Of a stretch of DNA of 64,000 bases, positions 13,603 through 25,110 are shown piece after piece (within the stretch, counting starts at the first letter, position 1; each line of letters opens with the position of its first letter). The stretch covers positions 96,175,882-96,239,881 of the forward strand of contig CAXKWD010000005.1 in NCBI GenBank assembly GCA_964059195.1. Reading direction: 5' to 3'. The DNA comes from Ectobius pallidus. Lineage: Eukaryota > Arthropoda > Insecta > Blattodea > Ectobiidae. A program made the translations under genes and the position numbers. A model generated the notes under the pieces. The model worked only from the letters and a program-made list of their open reading frames with translations, was not told the origin of the DNA and ran no database searches.

Positions 13603-14254
13603 GAACTATAAAAAGCTAATTAAAATGGCTGAAATTCCTGAAAAGTTATTATTTAGGTGAGGGTTTTTTAATACGTGGGGAAGGAAAGCTACAATTTTTT
13701 AATTTTGTGGCAGTTAACTTTTGTGAAATATTTAAGATCAGGCTGTATTTTATATTTCAGAACTAACAACTCAAGATTGCAAAAGAAAGAACAATATATA
13801 TTAACATTAATATACTAATGGGACTTAAGAATTTTTCTCATTCAGTCTTCAGTTACTGGATGCTCAAATTTTTTTTTAACTTCGTTCTAGTGAGAATAGA
13901 CTAAACTTTTTTGGTTTGTTTTATAAAAGTTATGCACTACAAAATCTAGAAAACAATTAGATTAAGTTTTTTAAAAATATAATTGCATTTTGTATTGCAT
14001 TGTATTGTATTCTAAACCTTATCAACTTATAAATATATCAACTTATAAATCAACTTATCAACTTATAAAAATAAAAACTTATAAAAATGCGATTGCATTA
14101 GTTATTCTAATGTGGTATGTGAAACTAAGCTTTCATTGGAAATTTAAATAATACCTGCATCCCATAGTAAATAGATTAGGCTTTGCGATAAACGTGAGGG
14201 GGGCCAAACAGTAAATCTTGCTGGGGCCTCCGAAATCCCTTAACCAGCCCTGTG
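13498..14254. mobile_element. Putative degraded DNA transposon
   Basis: The right end reads CTTAACCAGCCCTG and the left end GAGCTGGTTTAA, imperfect inverted termini. Inside both ends is a matching GGGGCCTC block (13552 and 14223). No clear target-site duplication. It resembles hAT-type termini beginning CAGGGCTGG, but divergence makes the boundaries tentative. Confidence 0.3.
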
Positions 14255-14541
14255 TTAAGACATATGAATAGTAAATAACGACGCGCTTTGCCGTTGAAAA
14301 ATCACGAGGCTTAATACCCTTTATGTATTCTGTCGATTTAAGAAACGAAGAACACAACACACAGCTAACTACAACTGTATAAACAAAAAACAAGAACAAA
14401 AACTAACCAGTCCTGGTTTAAATGATATCGAAAAGTTGCAAAGAATTAAAGTGGCTAAATTAAAAATTTTATGATAAGCTTAACATTAGTTCATACCGTT
14501 ACACAATCGAAGATGCAGTAATAGTAATAATAATAGTAAAA

Positions 14542-14866
14542 ATTATATTAAAACGAATTCTTCTTTGTGCAGCAACTTCTCATTATAGTAATTTTTATTA
14601 GTAGAAAATTATATAATTATGTTTATTGTAGTGTTATTCATAATAAAGTTCTAGCTTAACGAATGAATCCTTTGGTTTATAAGTTCCATATGCTCTTTCA
14701 AATGTTGAACTTAATTACGATCTCTGAAGCCAGCAAACGATGGGAACGAAACATTCTACTGCTAGTGAAAACGCGGTGGAATTCGACGAACTTATATCTT
14801 AAGCTGGTATTTGTTACAAATTTATGCACCAGGAAGGTTTTTTATTAAGTGTAAACGTACATGGTG
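14542..14866. repeat. Dispersed repeat R1, copy 2
   Basis: Second copy of the repeat at 11070-11382. A partly open frame here spans part of the repeat but is disrupted in the other copy and has no recognisable domain, so I do not call a gene. Confidence 0.7.
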
Positions 14867-15619
14867 TTACGAACTCGCTACATATTTAAATATTTTGTTA
14901 TTGACTTATTCTAAAGTTGAGTTATTGGATTCGCCTTGAATCTGTTTGCAGATTAATGTTGTAATTCAAATGTTACAAGATATTGCAAAACTTTTGAACA
15001 TGCTGATAGAATCTGTCCTACGTCATTCTGTAGAACTTGCTTATAGCTGTCCTGTGTTAGCTACATTCTCTGTGTCAAGGGTATATAACGTAATCATTCA
15101 GTTTCTAATATTAAGCATGGTGAATATATCATTTTTATTTCCCTAACCATAGCATTAGGTAGAAATCCACTTCGGCCATGTTTCAAAGAACTTTTACACT
15201 CATATTATTAGAAAATACATAATATTAGTTATTATTATTGGTCTTTAAGAGTATGAAATAGTATTAGTTATGAGTTCATGGCTCTAAATTGTTACTAAAT
15301 ATTGCTAACATGATCAGTAAGCTGTTTCATAGACTGCAGAACTAATAAAATTTGCTGATAATATTAGGGGGTTTTCTGTAAATGTATTTGGGCTAATAAG
15401 TTATTCTCAAACCCATTAAAAACATAATTCGGGTTCTTAAAATTGTGGAAAGCTAATCACTCTGATGTAATTATCAATTTAGAAAAAGCTTACTTACACT
15501 ATCAAAAGGAATTTTTATCGTAAGTTTTTAGTACATATGATAAGCCTACTACTATCTTGAATAAGTACCTGGCAGATTTATTCATTTCTTAAAGCTAGTT
15601 ATTATAATTTTGTTACATT

Positions 15620-15962
15620 TATGAAGATATATGTAGGCCATGCTACTTTGAAATATGCATTCAGGAGATCTGGGGTTCAAATTCCGTGGCCGTGTCTTTT
15701 TTTTATGATCTCCCCAGCCGTAAAGGAAAATACCGAATTGGATATTTACTTACCATGAATCTTCCTCGCTATTTCGTTCTGTATCATATTCATTAAATTA
15801 TCAGTTGAAATTTTACAGACTGTATAGGCCTACACACACAAACACATCAACTATAGAAACAGTTGCACAACAATAGTTGCATGGCCAATTGGTATACCTG
15901 CAGAGTCTGAACTCCTGATATGACCTCGATGCTCAAAGGATTATAAATAATGCTGAATTAAT
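15620..15962 (+). mobile_element. tRNA-derived SINE, family C, copy 1
   Basis: It has a B-box-like GGGGTTCAAATTCC followed by a body shared with 54505-54842: AATTGGATATTTACTTACC, then a block ATCAACTATAGAAACA, then TGCTGAATTA at the end. The tRNA-like 5' half (Leu/Ser-like in the other copy) is degraded here. Confidence 0.7.
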
Positions 15963-16431
15963 AACATAAATAATTTTTTTAACAAGCTGTACTTACAGAT
16001 ATTGAGAGCATTTTTGTATAGTGTAGTCGTATTCTCAAACAAAGGGGAAACGGAATACGCTATCTTTACAGTGTTAAATATAATGTAGCTTTTCTAAAAC
16101 TACAAGATATAGGCACTTGATCTTTTTACAGTTTCTAGATACTACCCTATGTCTGTAATTTAAAAAAGTTTTTGTAAATAGGCTATAGTTATTTAGTGAA
16201 ATATGATTTATTTTCTTTATAAAAAAAATTAAGTACCATGTGACCTGTAAATAGTTCACAGATTAGCCGATTCGATATTTTTTTCAGTGTATGTAAGACA
16301 TTCGAATAAACAAACTTTAAGTTTGTAGGTTAAGTAGAAGCTGAGAAAACGTACCTTTTATATAGACAAAGTAAACTTACGGGAAACGATATTCAGAATT
16401 AAAACTTGTTTGCTTCATAATCTGAATAAGT

Positions 16432-16750
16432 CTCAGAAAAATAAAAAAAGAGTAACACGGATAGAATTATAGTACAATTATGTATGATACACAGTTTTAA
16501 AGAGGAAGGTCCAGATAATGAATTACAATAATATTTTTTAAAAATCTCAGTTTTCATCCAAAAATCAATTGAACTTTAAAGTAAAACATCCCTGGTCCAT
16601 AGTCTGGATCTTCTCAGTAAAATAAAAAATCATGGATAGAATTAAAATACAATTATGCATGATACATCATTTTAAAGAGGAAAGTCCAGAGAATAAAATA
16701 CAATAATGAAATAAAATAAAAAATTTCATCCAAAAATCAATTCCATTTCC
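16432..16750. repeat. Diverged tandem duplication of about 175 bp
   Basis: Two adjacent units (about 16432-16605 and 16606-16750) share GGATAGAATTA, ACAATTATG, GATACA, TTTTAAAGAGGAA and TTTCATCCAAAAATCAATT in the same order. No coding potential. Confidence 0.7.
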
Positions 16751-16893
16751 CCATCATAATTTACCAATATCTTTTCCTCCAATGACTGTGTTAGATTATT
16801 ACTTTTCCTCTGTCTAGTGCTTCTATAGTAAATAAATAAGTAGGCCTGCCTAGTAAATAAATTAACAAATGTTTAAGTTCCGTTCTTCTAGTA

Positions 16894-17215
16894 CGAGGCT
16901 CGTCCACGAAGTAAGTTTCCCTGGGAACGTCTACGGAAACAACACAATTTAATGAAAATATTTATTGTAGCAGATACAGAAAGTGTTCAGCTATTTTTTT
17001 TTAACATTTTCGCTACCGGAATTGAGACATTTGTCATAACGTGGGACTAACTATTGAATACATGTACCATAGAAGTCTGCCGCCTGGGATTTGAACCATT
17101 GTGTGATAACCTTCTCCGTTTCTCTGTCAATCTCTGTCATTCTGTGTCATTCTCTGTCATTTCTTGAGGGGTAGGAAAAGATGAAAATCTCTTGGTGCGC
17201 GGTCCGAACTGTAGG
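16894..17215 (-). pseudogene. Mariner transposase C-terminal fragment, left arm
   Basis: Read on the minus strand, this arm matches the right arm of the palindrome: a stretch complementary to TTTCATCTTTTCCTACCCCT corresponds to the SDFHLF region, and downstream it repeats the block coding for the C-terminal SQAA(D)FY segment. Frameshifts and stops interrupt it. An inactive remnant. Confidence 0.65.
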
Positions 17216-17249
17216 GTGGAGACTTCAACACCTCCTTGCAAATCTCCTG

Positions 17250-17495
17250 CAAAAGTTCGGCTAGGACATGTTTCAACATCCACCCTACAGCACAGACCTC
17301 CCTCCCAGTGATTTCCATCTTTTCCTACACCTCAATAAATGACAGAGAATGACAGAGAAGCGGAGATGGTTGTAACAGTGGTTCAAATCCCAGGCGGCAG
17401 ACTTCTACGACTTAAGTGTTCAAGAGTTGGTCCCAGGTATGACAAATGTCTCAATTCCTGTGGCGAATATGTTGAAAAATGACTGAACACTTGCT
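17250..17495 (+). pseudogene. Mariner transposase C-terminal fragment, right arm
   Basis: The frame through 17268-17330 gives HPPYSTDLPPSDFHLF, the family's third-Asp motif. After an interruption at the CTCAATAAATGAC block, a second frame gives FKSQAADFYDLSVQELVPRY and ends near NSCGEYVEK before a stop. These are hallmark segments of mariner transposases. Truncated and frameshifted, so not functional. Confidence 0.75.
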
Positions 17496-17796
17496 ATATC
17501 TGTTGCAATAAATATTTCCATGAAATTTTTGTTTGTATAAACGGCCATAGAGAAACTTACTTTATGGATGCTCCTCGTAATATACGCATTAGATGAATTC
17601 GTTGTATTGTTAATACGTACCTTTTTATTTTCACCTGCAGTGATATCAGCAGTAGTTGTTCAATTTGACTTGACGTGGTATCTTACGCAATTAGATTTGA
17701 GGCATGTTTCCTGCCTATAAGCTGTTGAATCTCCATTTGATTGAGATGTTATGATTCGTCTTTCCGGTTAATCGAGAACTTAATTGCTTGTTACAG

Positions 17797-17859
17797 GTGA
17801 CGGCCAGCAGGGGAAGCAAAATGGTGGTGTGAAGGAGAACTCCACACCGGACTCAAAAG
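17797..17859 (+). CDS. Small internal exon of the giant-exon gene (63 nt)
   Basis: The acceptor is CTTGTTACAG|GT and the donor TCAAAAG|GTGAGT, a textbook donor. Read in phase 1 the exon encodes about 21 residues, GDGQQGKQNGG followed by VKENSTPDSK. The other two frames contain stops or start with one. It ends with one base of a codon, which matches the giant exon's start two bases into a codon at 28059; the joined codon is GGC (Gly). The Gly/Gln/Lys-rich polar composition suits the disordered protein downstream. Being 63 nt and phase 1-1 it can be skipped without a frameshift. Alternatively it is 5' UTR: it also contains a tiny upstream ATG GTG GTG TGA at 17821. Confidence 0.6.
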
Positions 17860-19236
17860 GTGAGTCGACTTCTGTGTTTGTGGCACAAGTAATTACTAAC
17901 AGCTTGTTAACATTGTTAATAGTTCCCAGCGAGTGTAACACTGATCGGTCCGGATGCTTGCTTATTCTTCCCCAGACTCCTATCAATGCACGGGAAGCTC
18001 GCTACTTACAAGATGAGCACCAGTAAGGCTATTACAGCATTTCAACTTAGAGCTCCAAAATCAGTGGGGATTTTAAACCAATTGCTCTGCTATGAACTTC
18101 TGTTTTCGAAGTGATATATTCGAATTTGTCAGACGGTTCATTGGTTATGTGTAGGCCTATTAGTGTACGTGTGAATCCACGTCCCGAATAGTTTATTCCG
18201 TAATTAATCTAATAATATTACTGAATAAAGAGGGATGTGACTCTTTTACTCTTCAGTAAAGAAGGGTTTGACTTGACCTAACTACGGTCATAATTATGTT
18301 TCCTAACATACTTCCCCGGCTGGCGTATTAATACGAGTATGTAGATGAACGTGAATTTAAAAAGTAGGCCTACTTGAGATCAGTTTTATAGAAAATTTAA
18401 TGTGTCAAGAATTGTAACTTCCATTCTGTTGTATTCCTTAATATGATACCGCTATTAATTGGGGCGAGAGAAGGTCCCTTTTTCCCTGAAATCGTCAATT
18501 ATTCATAAAGTAACTTTTAAACGGTTTTACAAAAAATTGTACAAGAAGTTTAATATAACAAGAATAGGTTAATATATTTTAATATAAGCTGTTTATATGT
18601 GAAACGTTAAAATGCCCGATTAAAATTGAGAAAGAAAAGAAACATATTTTGAAGTAATAATGAACAGTAAATTGGTTATCTGTTCGTATTGGACTACTGC
18701 ACTTTTGCGCAAAAACCAGAAAATTTACAATAATTTATACCGAATCTTCGCCTTCACGAGTTCCTCTGTGAACATTACTTTCAAATAAACAATGAACTTT
18801 TGGTAAGTTAGTTGCTGCTTCGCTATAATTTTCGAATTTGCAATTTTACTGAAAACCTACATAGGAAGTGAAAGTTTAAAATGCCAGTGTGATATAGGTT
18901 TACTGATTTAAAAAATCTATAACACGTAGAAAGTTTATAATTATGCAGGAAGTGGTGGAAGTGCGACTTTTTGTAGACTCCTATTCACTTTAGGCTTCCA
19001 GTAAGCAAACAGTAATGAGTCAGCACAGTAATTACTAATTAGCATTTTCATTAGGCCAACTAATACGAATTATTTATATGAAACAACTCAATAAACAGTA
19101 CTCGTCCGTATTTTATGATTATACGAGTAAATTTAACTAAACTAAGAGAGTAACGCAATTTTATTATTACTTGGTGAAAACACTGTAACATAGCTTTTCT
19201 AAATTGTGAGTTAACCCAGATTTATTTATTTTTCTT

Positions 19237-19273
19237 CATATTATTATCATTATTATTATTATTATTATTATTG
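19237..19273. repeat. (ATT)n microsatellite
   Basis: About eleven ATT/ATC units, lightly interrupted. Confidence 0.9.
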
Positions 19274-19904
19274 CATAGAATTAATAATCAAATATACATC
19301 ATTCACCCGAGTAAACTAGATACTTGTGTTTGGTTATATTTCAACACAAAAATAATTATCACAGAAATTAAATTTATTAAAAGTTACAACCAAAATCGCA
19401 TAAGAACGGAGTGGATGAAGATAAAAGCAATACGAGATGTTTCAAGTAAAATCAGAACATAATAATGAACCAGGCAGAACAGAGAGCCCTTGAGAATTCT
19501 GGATTGTCATGAAAAATCCATTGATCTAGCAGGCTTTCATATTCATGTGGAAGTCCAGGAATATATATGATTTAGAATGAATTATAAATTCAGAAATCTG
19601 GGTCGTCGTGTAGAGGTGGAGGTATTAAAATGAAAACGCTCATGTTGACTTGCTGAAGTGGTGATACTTGACGAGGTATAATTGATGGTATGTGTCAGTG
19701 TTTCACTCGCAGCATGTGTGATGTAATGTGGTACATGCTTCTGCATGGCTTAACACATTGTTTCTGCATCATCGTTTCCCTCTCCTAACTTGATATTTCC
19801 AAATCCTCATTCATTAGAAATTTACCAGTACCTTAAATATTAGCCTTAATTCATGACGTTAGCAACATTAAAAGCATTATTGTGAGATGCCGGTTATGTG
19901 ATGA

Positions 19905-20638
19905 TAGACTTCGGATTTTAGGTAAAAACCTATTTTATTCCTTAAGTGATATATGGACGAAAACTTGTATATGCATGTTTCATAAGTGACTATGCCTAAA
20001 ACTGATACTTTTATAGGACCTAAAACAGCCTGTTTTTACGTTAGAGCCTAATATTGCCTTTTTGCTGGTTTTTCCTCTAAAGTTCAAAATAAGTTTTTTT
20101 TTAATATAAATTCTAGCATTTATTTTCAGTTCGTACTAAATTTTTAGCTCGGAATGTGCAGTACATGACGTGGTTAAATAGTAAGAAATGTTTCGTCTTA
20201 AGTAGAAAAATTCCTTGGAAACAATGTAGTGTTTTTTCTCCCGACTCCCACAACCAGTAACGAAAAAAAAAAAAAACCTAGTTCTCTGAATCACTGAGGA
20301 TACAAGGGGTTGAATATACTAGTATGATATGCGTAGCTTCTGGGCGCAGGGACTAGTTTTTCACTGTTATGTTAGTAATACAGACCCTAGTAATAGGTCT
20401 ATATAATTCTGTGTACCACAGGCCTATAGGCTATCTGTGTTTTATTGTGATTATTGATTAATGGCGACTTCAATAAATATAATATTCTGCATTGGAATCG
20501 AGATATTTCAGAAAATTGGCAACTTAAACCATTTTATATGAGACTGTTTTACGATTTTTAGAACCTATTTTCCAATTTTTAGAGCCTATTTTAGGTACTT
20601 AAAACAGCATTTTTAGCGACCTGAAAGTCCGAAGTCTA
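19905..20638. mobile_element. hAT-like MITE, family H1, copy 2
   Basis: Closely similar along its whole 734 bp to 3856-4595. The termini TAGACTTCGGATTTTAGG and CCTGAAAGTCCGAAGTCTA are better preserved than in copy 1. The flanks share only TGATGA, so the 8-bp duplication is partly eroded. It carries the same internal ACCTAAAA / TTTTTAGAACC repeats and no transposase. Confidence 0.8.
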
Positions 20639-20957
20639 ATGATGAGTACCATGGTTGACAACTCATTATTGTGGGAAGATAAATAAATAACATTAAATCT
20701 TCGGCTCTTATCATAGCTAGAAATCTTTGTTTTTTAAGAACACTATGTGATAACAGAACGCATTACTACTGGTATAAATAATGAACTCCCGTTTCCATAT
20801 AACAACAAATTTTGTCACATATATTCGCAAGAAGAAATAAAATTACATTTTCTGCTCTCGATCCCCAGGTGCAAATACATTCAAATAGTGTTTTACCATA
20901 TTTTTACTGCCAGTTCATGCTATAGGCCTATTGTTTGAGGACTTCTGTATTACTATA

Positions 20958-21489
20958 CAGCGGCATACCAGCAGTGATGGGGCTTGGGGCGCTAATCAAA
21001 AGGGGGCTGCCCAGTATCCACACAATCTACACAAATATACGATAGTAAGCTGACTAATCCATTATATTTCTGTGGATCCGAATAAATGATTTTAATAATG
21101 GATTACGTTTCTCATTTGGGATTCACATGTTTATTATGCATTAGGAGACTTTACGTTTTTACCATAAGTTTTTTTGCAGGTGAATAAGCCACTTTTCTCA
21201 AAAAAGATTAAAAAAACACAAAAATGCTAGAAAATCCCTAAAATTGCAATTTCCCACATTTCAGTTTTGCAGTGGGCCTACGTACTTCCGATGTGGTTGT
21301 TTCTAACCTGTTTTTTATTTAATTAATTGTTAAAAAAATAGTATATATATTGTTGTTTAATAGAAAACTGTTAATATACTCAAACTAAGACTCGTCACTG
21401 ATGTGGTAAAAATGAATAAATAAAATTTTGGGGCCTATGTTCAAAGTGGGGTCTGGTGCGGACGGCCTCTCCACCTTGGTACGCCACTG
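20958..21489. mobile_element. hAT-like non-autonomous element, CAGTGGCGTACC type
   Basis: A 532-bp element with termini CAGCGGCATACCA and (right) TGGTACGCCACTG. A perfect 8-bp target-site duplication TTACTATA lies at 20950-20957 and 21490-21497. GGGGC-rich blocks sit just inside each end. No transposase coding visible. Different from the H families in terminal sequence. Confidence 0.85.
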
Positions 21490-21691
21490 TTACTATATAA
21501 AATAACCGTCAATAAATTTTGTATTAGAAGTGAGAACCTACCACAACAAAATTGTAGGCGTCCAAAGTATTCTTCGCAGATCAAATTTATATTTCTTTTA
21601 TTACTCTAGTAAAAGATTGTAATAAGGCGAACAGCCGAACTAGCATTAGATTAATAGTAACTTTACGACCTGAATCTAATTGTTCCTGCAG

Positions 21692-22071
21692 ACGTCTTTA
21701 CTGGCATTGGTGCTGACTTTGACCTCGGGCAATGCTTGTGCCATGCTTGCAACTGGATATTTATCTTACTTGAAAGGAGAATGCAATTTCGAAGAAAACT
21801 GGACTCAGTATTCATCTCGCCAGCAAAGCTTACACTTCCCTGGCTTTGCTTTCACCAGCATACCGATTCTTCTCAGCTCAGCTTCTTTGCGAAGAATACA
21901 GCTCAGAGGGAAAAGCTGGTCCTTAGATCTATTTTCTTTCTCTTGGTTCCTATTAACTCAGAACTTGGGACGTTGAATACTACTGGAAAGAAACTTTCAG
22001 CTGTTACATGTTTTCATAACGAAGCAGTAGCAGTAGCAGTGAAAAAGTTTATTTTTAAAAAGAACATGTGA
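21692..22071 (+). other. Open 380-nt block, possible alternative terminal exon
   Basis: A decent acceptor (AATTGTTCCTGCAG) precedes a frame open for about 125 codons to a TGA at 22069. It starts in phase 1, compatible with the donor at 17859, and the block is less AT-rich than its surroundings. The first residues would read VFTGIGADFDLGQCLCHACN. There is no ATG start in the frame near the beginning, no domain I recognise, and a second frame is also largely open, which argues against coding. It could equally be an old retrocopy or chance. Confidence 0.2.
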
Positions 22072-22246
22072 AACTTGAACATTAAAATCACTCAAGTATT
22101 AAAATATGAGTTTTAGTAGAAATAGTTATCTGAGAATTAAAAAGATTATTGGTTGTAAAATTCCACGTCTTCTTTGCGGATCAATTTCAAATACAAAATA
22201 GTCTAAAACGAAAAATTTAATACATGTACATGAAGATTGGATATGC

Positions 22247-22570
22247 GGTAGAAGTCCAATTATCTGGATTAATTGGGACCAGACCCGATCCGGATTATCA
22301 AATATCTGGGTAATTGGATAAATCATGAAAAAATTCATTTCTTTAAAATACCAAATTGTACAATACATTACTTAAATGAAGTGTCACATCTTGAACATAT
22401 TGGTTAGAATCAGTTGTTGTGTTGACAAACTGTCAGTTTTGTCGATTAAAAGTTTTGCTGTTTAGCCCTGATATGCTCGCTGCTGCAAAAATCCTTTAAT
22501 ACGATCTCAAAACGATCCCCATAATTGGCGATCCGGATAGTTGGAGTTCACAAAATTGGAGTTCTATTTT
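22247..22570. mobile_element. Putative pogo/Tigger-like MITE
   Basis: The left end GGTAGAAGTCCAATTATCTG and the inverted right end (complement AATAGAACTCCAATTTTG, then ACTCCAACTATCCGGATC) resemble pogo/Tigger-type termini around a TA target. Only about 320 bp and no transposase. Boundaries approximate. Confidence 0.4.
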
Positions 22571-23334
22571 ATATAACTTCTTTGTTGATGAACATTGAGT
22601 TTAGTGTTGATTCTGATGCTTAAATATGTGTTATTCCGCCTTATAGGCCTACCCTTAAACTATTTTTAGACCAGGTCCATTCCACTTAATGTTTTAGGCC
22701 TACACAAGCATACACAATTCACCGACAATGAACAGTCAAATTTATAGGCTAAATTAAAATTAATGCTCTTCATAGTATTAAAAGGCATCTGTAGTTAGGA
22801 AGCTTTTCATTAATTCTTCAGTGTGTTAGTTGTAAATGATAATTAGTCTATTTCAACTAGGACGTGTAAATTGGTAAATATTATTAAAAAGATTCATTTC
22901 GGGCAAAAGTTTGCAATCTTCAGTTTCTTAAAATATATAGATATAACTGACTTCCTGCTGTCAGTATGGTAATGATAGTGTTATTAATTTTATTTAATCT
23001 TTTTTTTGTTTAGTCCTACTCAGGTGACGTGGATTGCTAATAAAACCGCACTGAAGCATAAACATCAAATGACATCCTGCGTGGAATAAAAAGTGACTCT
23101 GAAACTATTATAATTCTATGAAGGAACGAGCTTAGCTGTGATTGGAGGTGCAAAGAGGGTAACACTTACTCGGCTATGCAATTAGAATGTGAGGGACATG
23201 AATAAATCACACAAATATTCACACAATTTATTTAATGGAATAAAAAAGAATACAGTGAACGGTACATTTCTAATCGAACTATTTTTATCAGGGATGATTG
23301 TACATGCGAAGAGAAATAGTACAATATGCTACAA

Positions 23335-23430
23335 GCCTATAATGGCATTTATTAAGATACGAGTATGTTTATGAAACGAGCGACGTGAGTTTCATAATTT
23401 CATATGAGTATCTTAATTACCATTATAGGC
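23335..23430. repeat. Foldback palindrome, family F, copy 1
   Basis: Inverted arms run GCCTATAATGGCATTTATTA at the left and TTAATTACCATTATAGGC at the right, around a centre TTTATGAAACGAGCGACGTG. A related block is at 48519-48614 (GAGCGAAGCGAAGTTTCATA and CATTATAGGC). Probably a small foldback MITE. Confidence 0.6.
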
Positions 23431-23584
23431 AAGTTGCATGCAACTGTTTTTGTTCGACAATAATTAGTCTAAATGTTTAGATTTTGAGAGCCCATCACGC
23501 CCTTCTTCGTCAGATGATTGCCGTAGTTCTTGTCTCCTACGAGAGATGGCAGGCTATGGCAGGTCATGGCGTCGATCAAATAGA

Positions 23585-23792
23585 ATTATCCAATATACAG
23601 AACCCCAAAGTCAGCTCTACAGAACTTTTAAACTAAATGAAGAACAGAAAGTGACAGTATAAGCTATTTAGTTGCTGCTATTTTGATGGCGGTGACTAAA
23701 TCTTTTTGAGTTTTCTTTTTGTACTATGACAGCAAACACTTAGCTCGTAGTCAAAAAACCTACTGGTTTTGATACTACTTCTTATATTGATG

Positions 23793-23825
<33 letters not shown>
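23585..23825 (+). mobile_element. Recent retroposed insert with 29-nt poly(A)
   Basis: A 241-bp segment ends in an uninterrupted run of 29 A (23797-23825) and is bounded by a perfect 11-bp direct repeat GATCAAATAGA (23574-23584 and 23826-23836). This is the signature of LINE-mediated target-primed retroposition. The body has no tRNA-like boxes, no long frame and no obvious AATAAA, so its source (SINE, truncated LINE or mRNA retrocopy) is unknown. The pure poly(A) suggests a young insertion. Confidence 0.75.
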
Positions 23826-23827
<2 letters not shown>

Positions 23828-24075
23828 TCAAATAGAGGCTACCTTATGGTTGTCTTCTTGAAACTAACGGATTTTTACAACACGAGTTGAATTGAGTAGG
23901 CCTATTAAAATTAACACGGACAGAATTGATTTTATTTTAAATACAGGCTATTTACTACGCAGATTTCAGCTGCCTCTCTCAAGGTCTCAAGATCGTTCCG
24001 TGATCGATAGTAATCGATACCACACCGATGTGGAAATAAGTGTCATTACTCATTATTATACTGTTACGTAATAAG

Positions 24076-24851
24076 TAGGGACCGGATTCTTAGGTTTTTA
24101 CCTATTTTTTTCCTTGCTTCCAAAACAAAAAGCGCTCATACACTTTTTCGAATTATGTCCATAGGATTCACCCACATTAATTCTGTGGCACCTAAAAATA
24201 CCTAAATAGGGTGTAAAAACCTAAATGTACCTAAACGGGATACAAAACCTAAAATATCTAATTTAGGTTACTTTTTTGTCTTTTTTGTTTGTCAGTTGAT
24301 AAATCGATATTCTGCGGAGAGACAATTTTTGTCGAGTTGAAATTAATAGCACCAGCGTTTCGTTCAATCCAATGTCGTCTAGGATGACAGTATCAAGAGA
24401 GGAAGTGTAAGAGTACCGGCGTATTCCTTTTAAAATATTCGTACGAACAACCACTGCGAAAGTACATTTTGTGCCTTCAAATGTATTCCAACAAGAGATT
24501 GCAGGAAGAACTTCACAGTTGAGAATCTTGAAAGATATTTAGTGATATACTGTAACCAGGAAATGTGAGACAATCTTATTTTCACTGCTTCTTTTGATTG
24601 TTTATGCTTTCTTTCTTCAATTGTATAATATTGTCCTAAAGCAAGTTTGGACAAATTTAAGTCAATTTTGTTAAGTTAAACTTTACAGGTGTTATGTATT
24701 GAATCCTATGTAGCACATTCAAATTCATCAAACCAATTATTCTACCCGAAAACGATATTTTGGACAAAAACCTAAAAAAAAAAAAAAAAACCATTTCACC
24801 TAATGGAAAACCTAAAACAGTGTTTTTAAAAACCTAAAAATCCGGTCCCTA
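24076..24851. mobile_element. hAT-like MITE, family H2
   Basis: A 776-bp element with 25-bp termini that differ at one position: TAGGGACCGGATTCTTAGG at the left, CCTAAAAATCCGGTCCCTA at the right. The flanking 8-mers GTAATAAG and ATAATAAG agree at seven of eight positions. The interior carries clusters of ACCTAAA near both ends. No transposase frame. Short minus-strand frames inside are not believable. Confidence 0.85.
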
Positions 24852-25057
24852 ATAATAAGCATATTATAGTATGGCCAAACAAAAAATGAGTTTTTCAACG
24901 AATATAATATTTGTATGTTACGCATTACACTTAATTGAATGCCCGTCTTTTCAGGTTGTCAAATCTCGGAACTGGTTTTAACTTATAAACAGTCGACACA
25001 TAACGTATCTTTTTTCGGATAGGGAGTATGTGTTGTTCTTCATTTAATCTACTTTTG

Positions 25058-25110
25058 TAGTATTACATATGATTGTAATGGAGCATACTGTAAATAAAAA
25101 ATAAAAATAA
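25058..25110 (+). mobile_element. Tiny retroposed insert with 12-bp duplication
   Basis: A 53-bp insert ending in an A-rich tail (TAAATAAAAAATAAAAATAA) between two perfect copies of AATCTACTTTTG (25046-25057 and 25111-25122). It looks like a severely 5'-truncated LINE or SINE end. Confidence 0.6.

Larger units (their letters stand above)
16894..17577. mobile_element. Palindromic mariner element: two inverted 3' halves
   Basis: A 684-bp element flanked by TA dinucleotides (16892-16893 and 17578-17579), the target-site duplication of Tc1/mariner elements. Each outer end carries a mariner-like terminus (CGAGGCTCGTCCACGAAGTA left; the complement of TACTTTATGGATGCTCCTCG right). The right arm reads on + as a mariner transposase C-terminal part: a HPPYSTDLPPSDFHLF motif holding the last catalytic Asp of DD34D, then a FKSQAADFYDLSVQELVPRY segment. 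The left arm carries the same region on the minus strand. The N-terminal helix-turn-helix half is absent from both arms, so it cannot encode transposase. Confidence 0.85.
1..17796. other. Upstream flank or 5' introns, no confirmed coding exon
   Basis: I see no convincing coding exon in this stretch. Open frames are short and AT-driven. It holds transposable elements listed separately, microsatellites, and a single-copy-looking, somewhat GC-richer tract around 8700-9520 that could be a promoter plus first exon. If the exon at 17797 is coding, at least one coding exon lies upstream, here or beyond the window, because that exon begins in phase 1. Stretches 375-2040, 2330-3855, 4600-5020, 7120-8110, 9980-11070, 11380-12958 and 14870-15610 show nothing further that I can identify. 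Confidence 0.6.
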
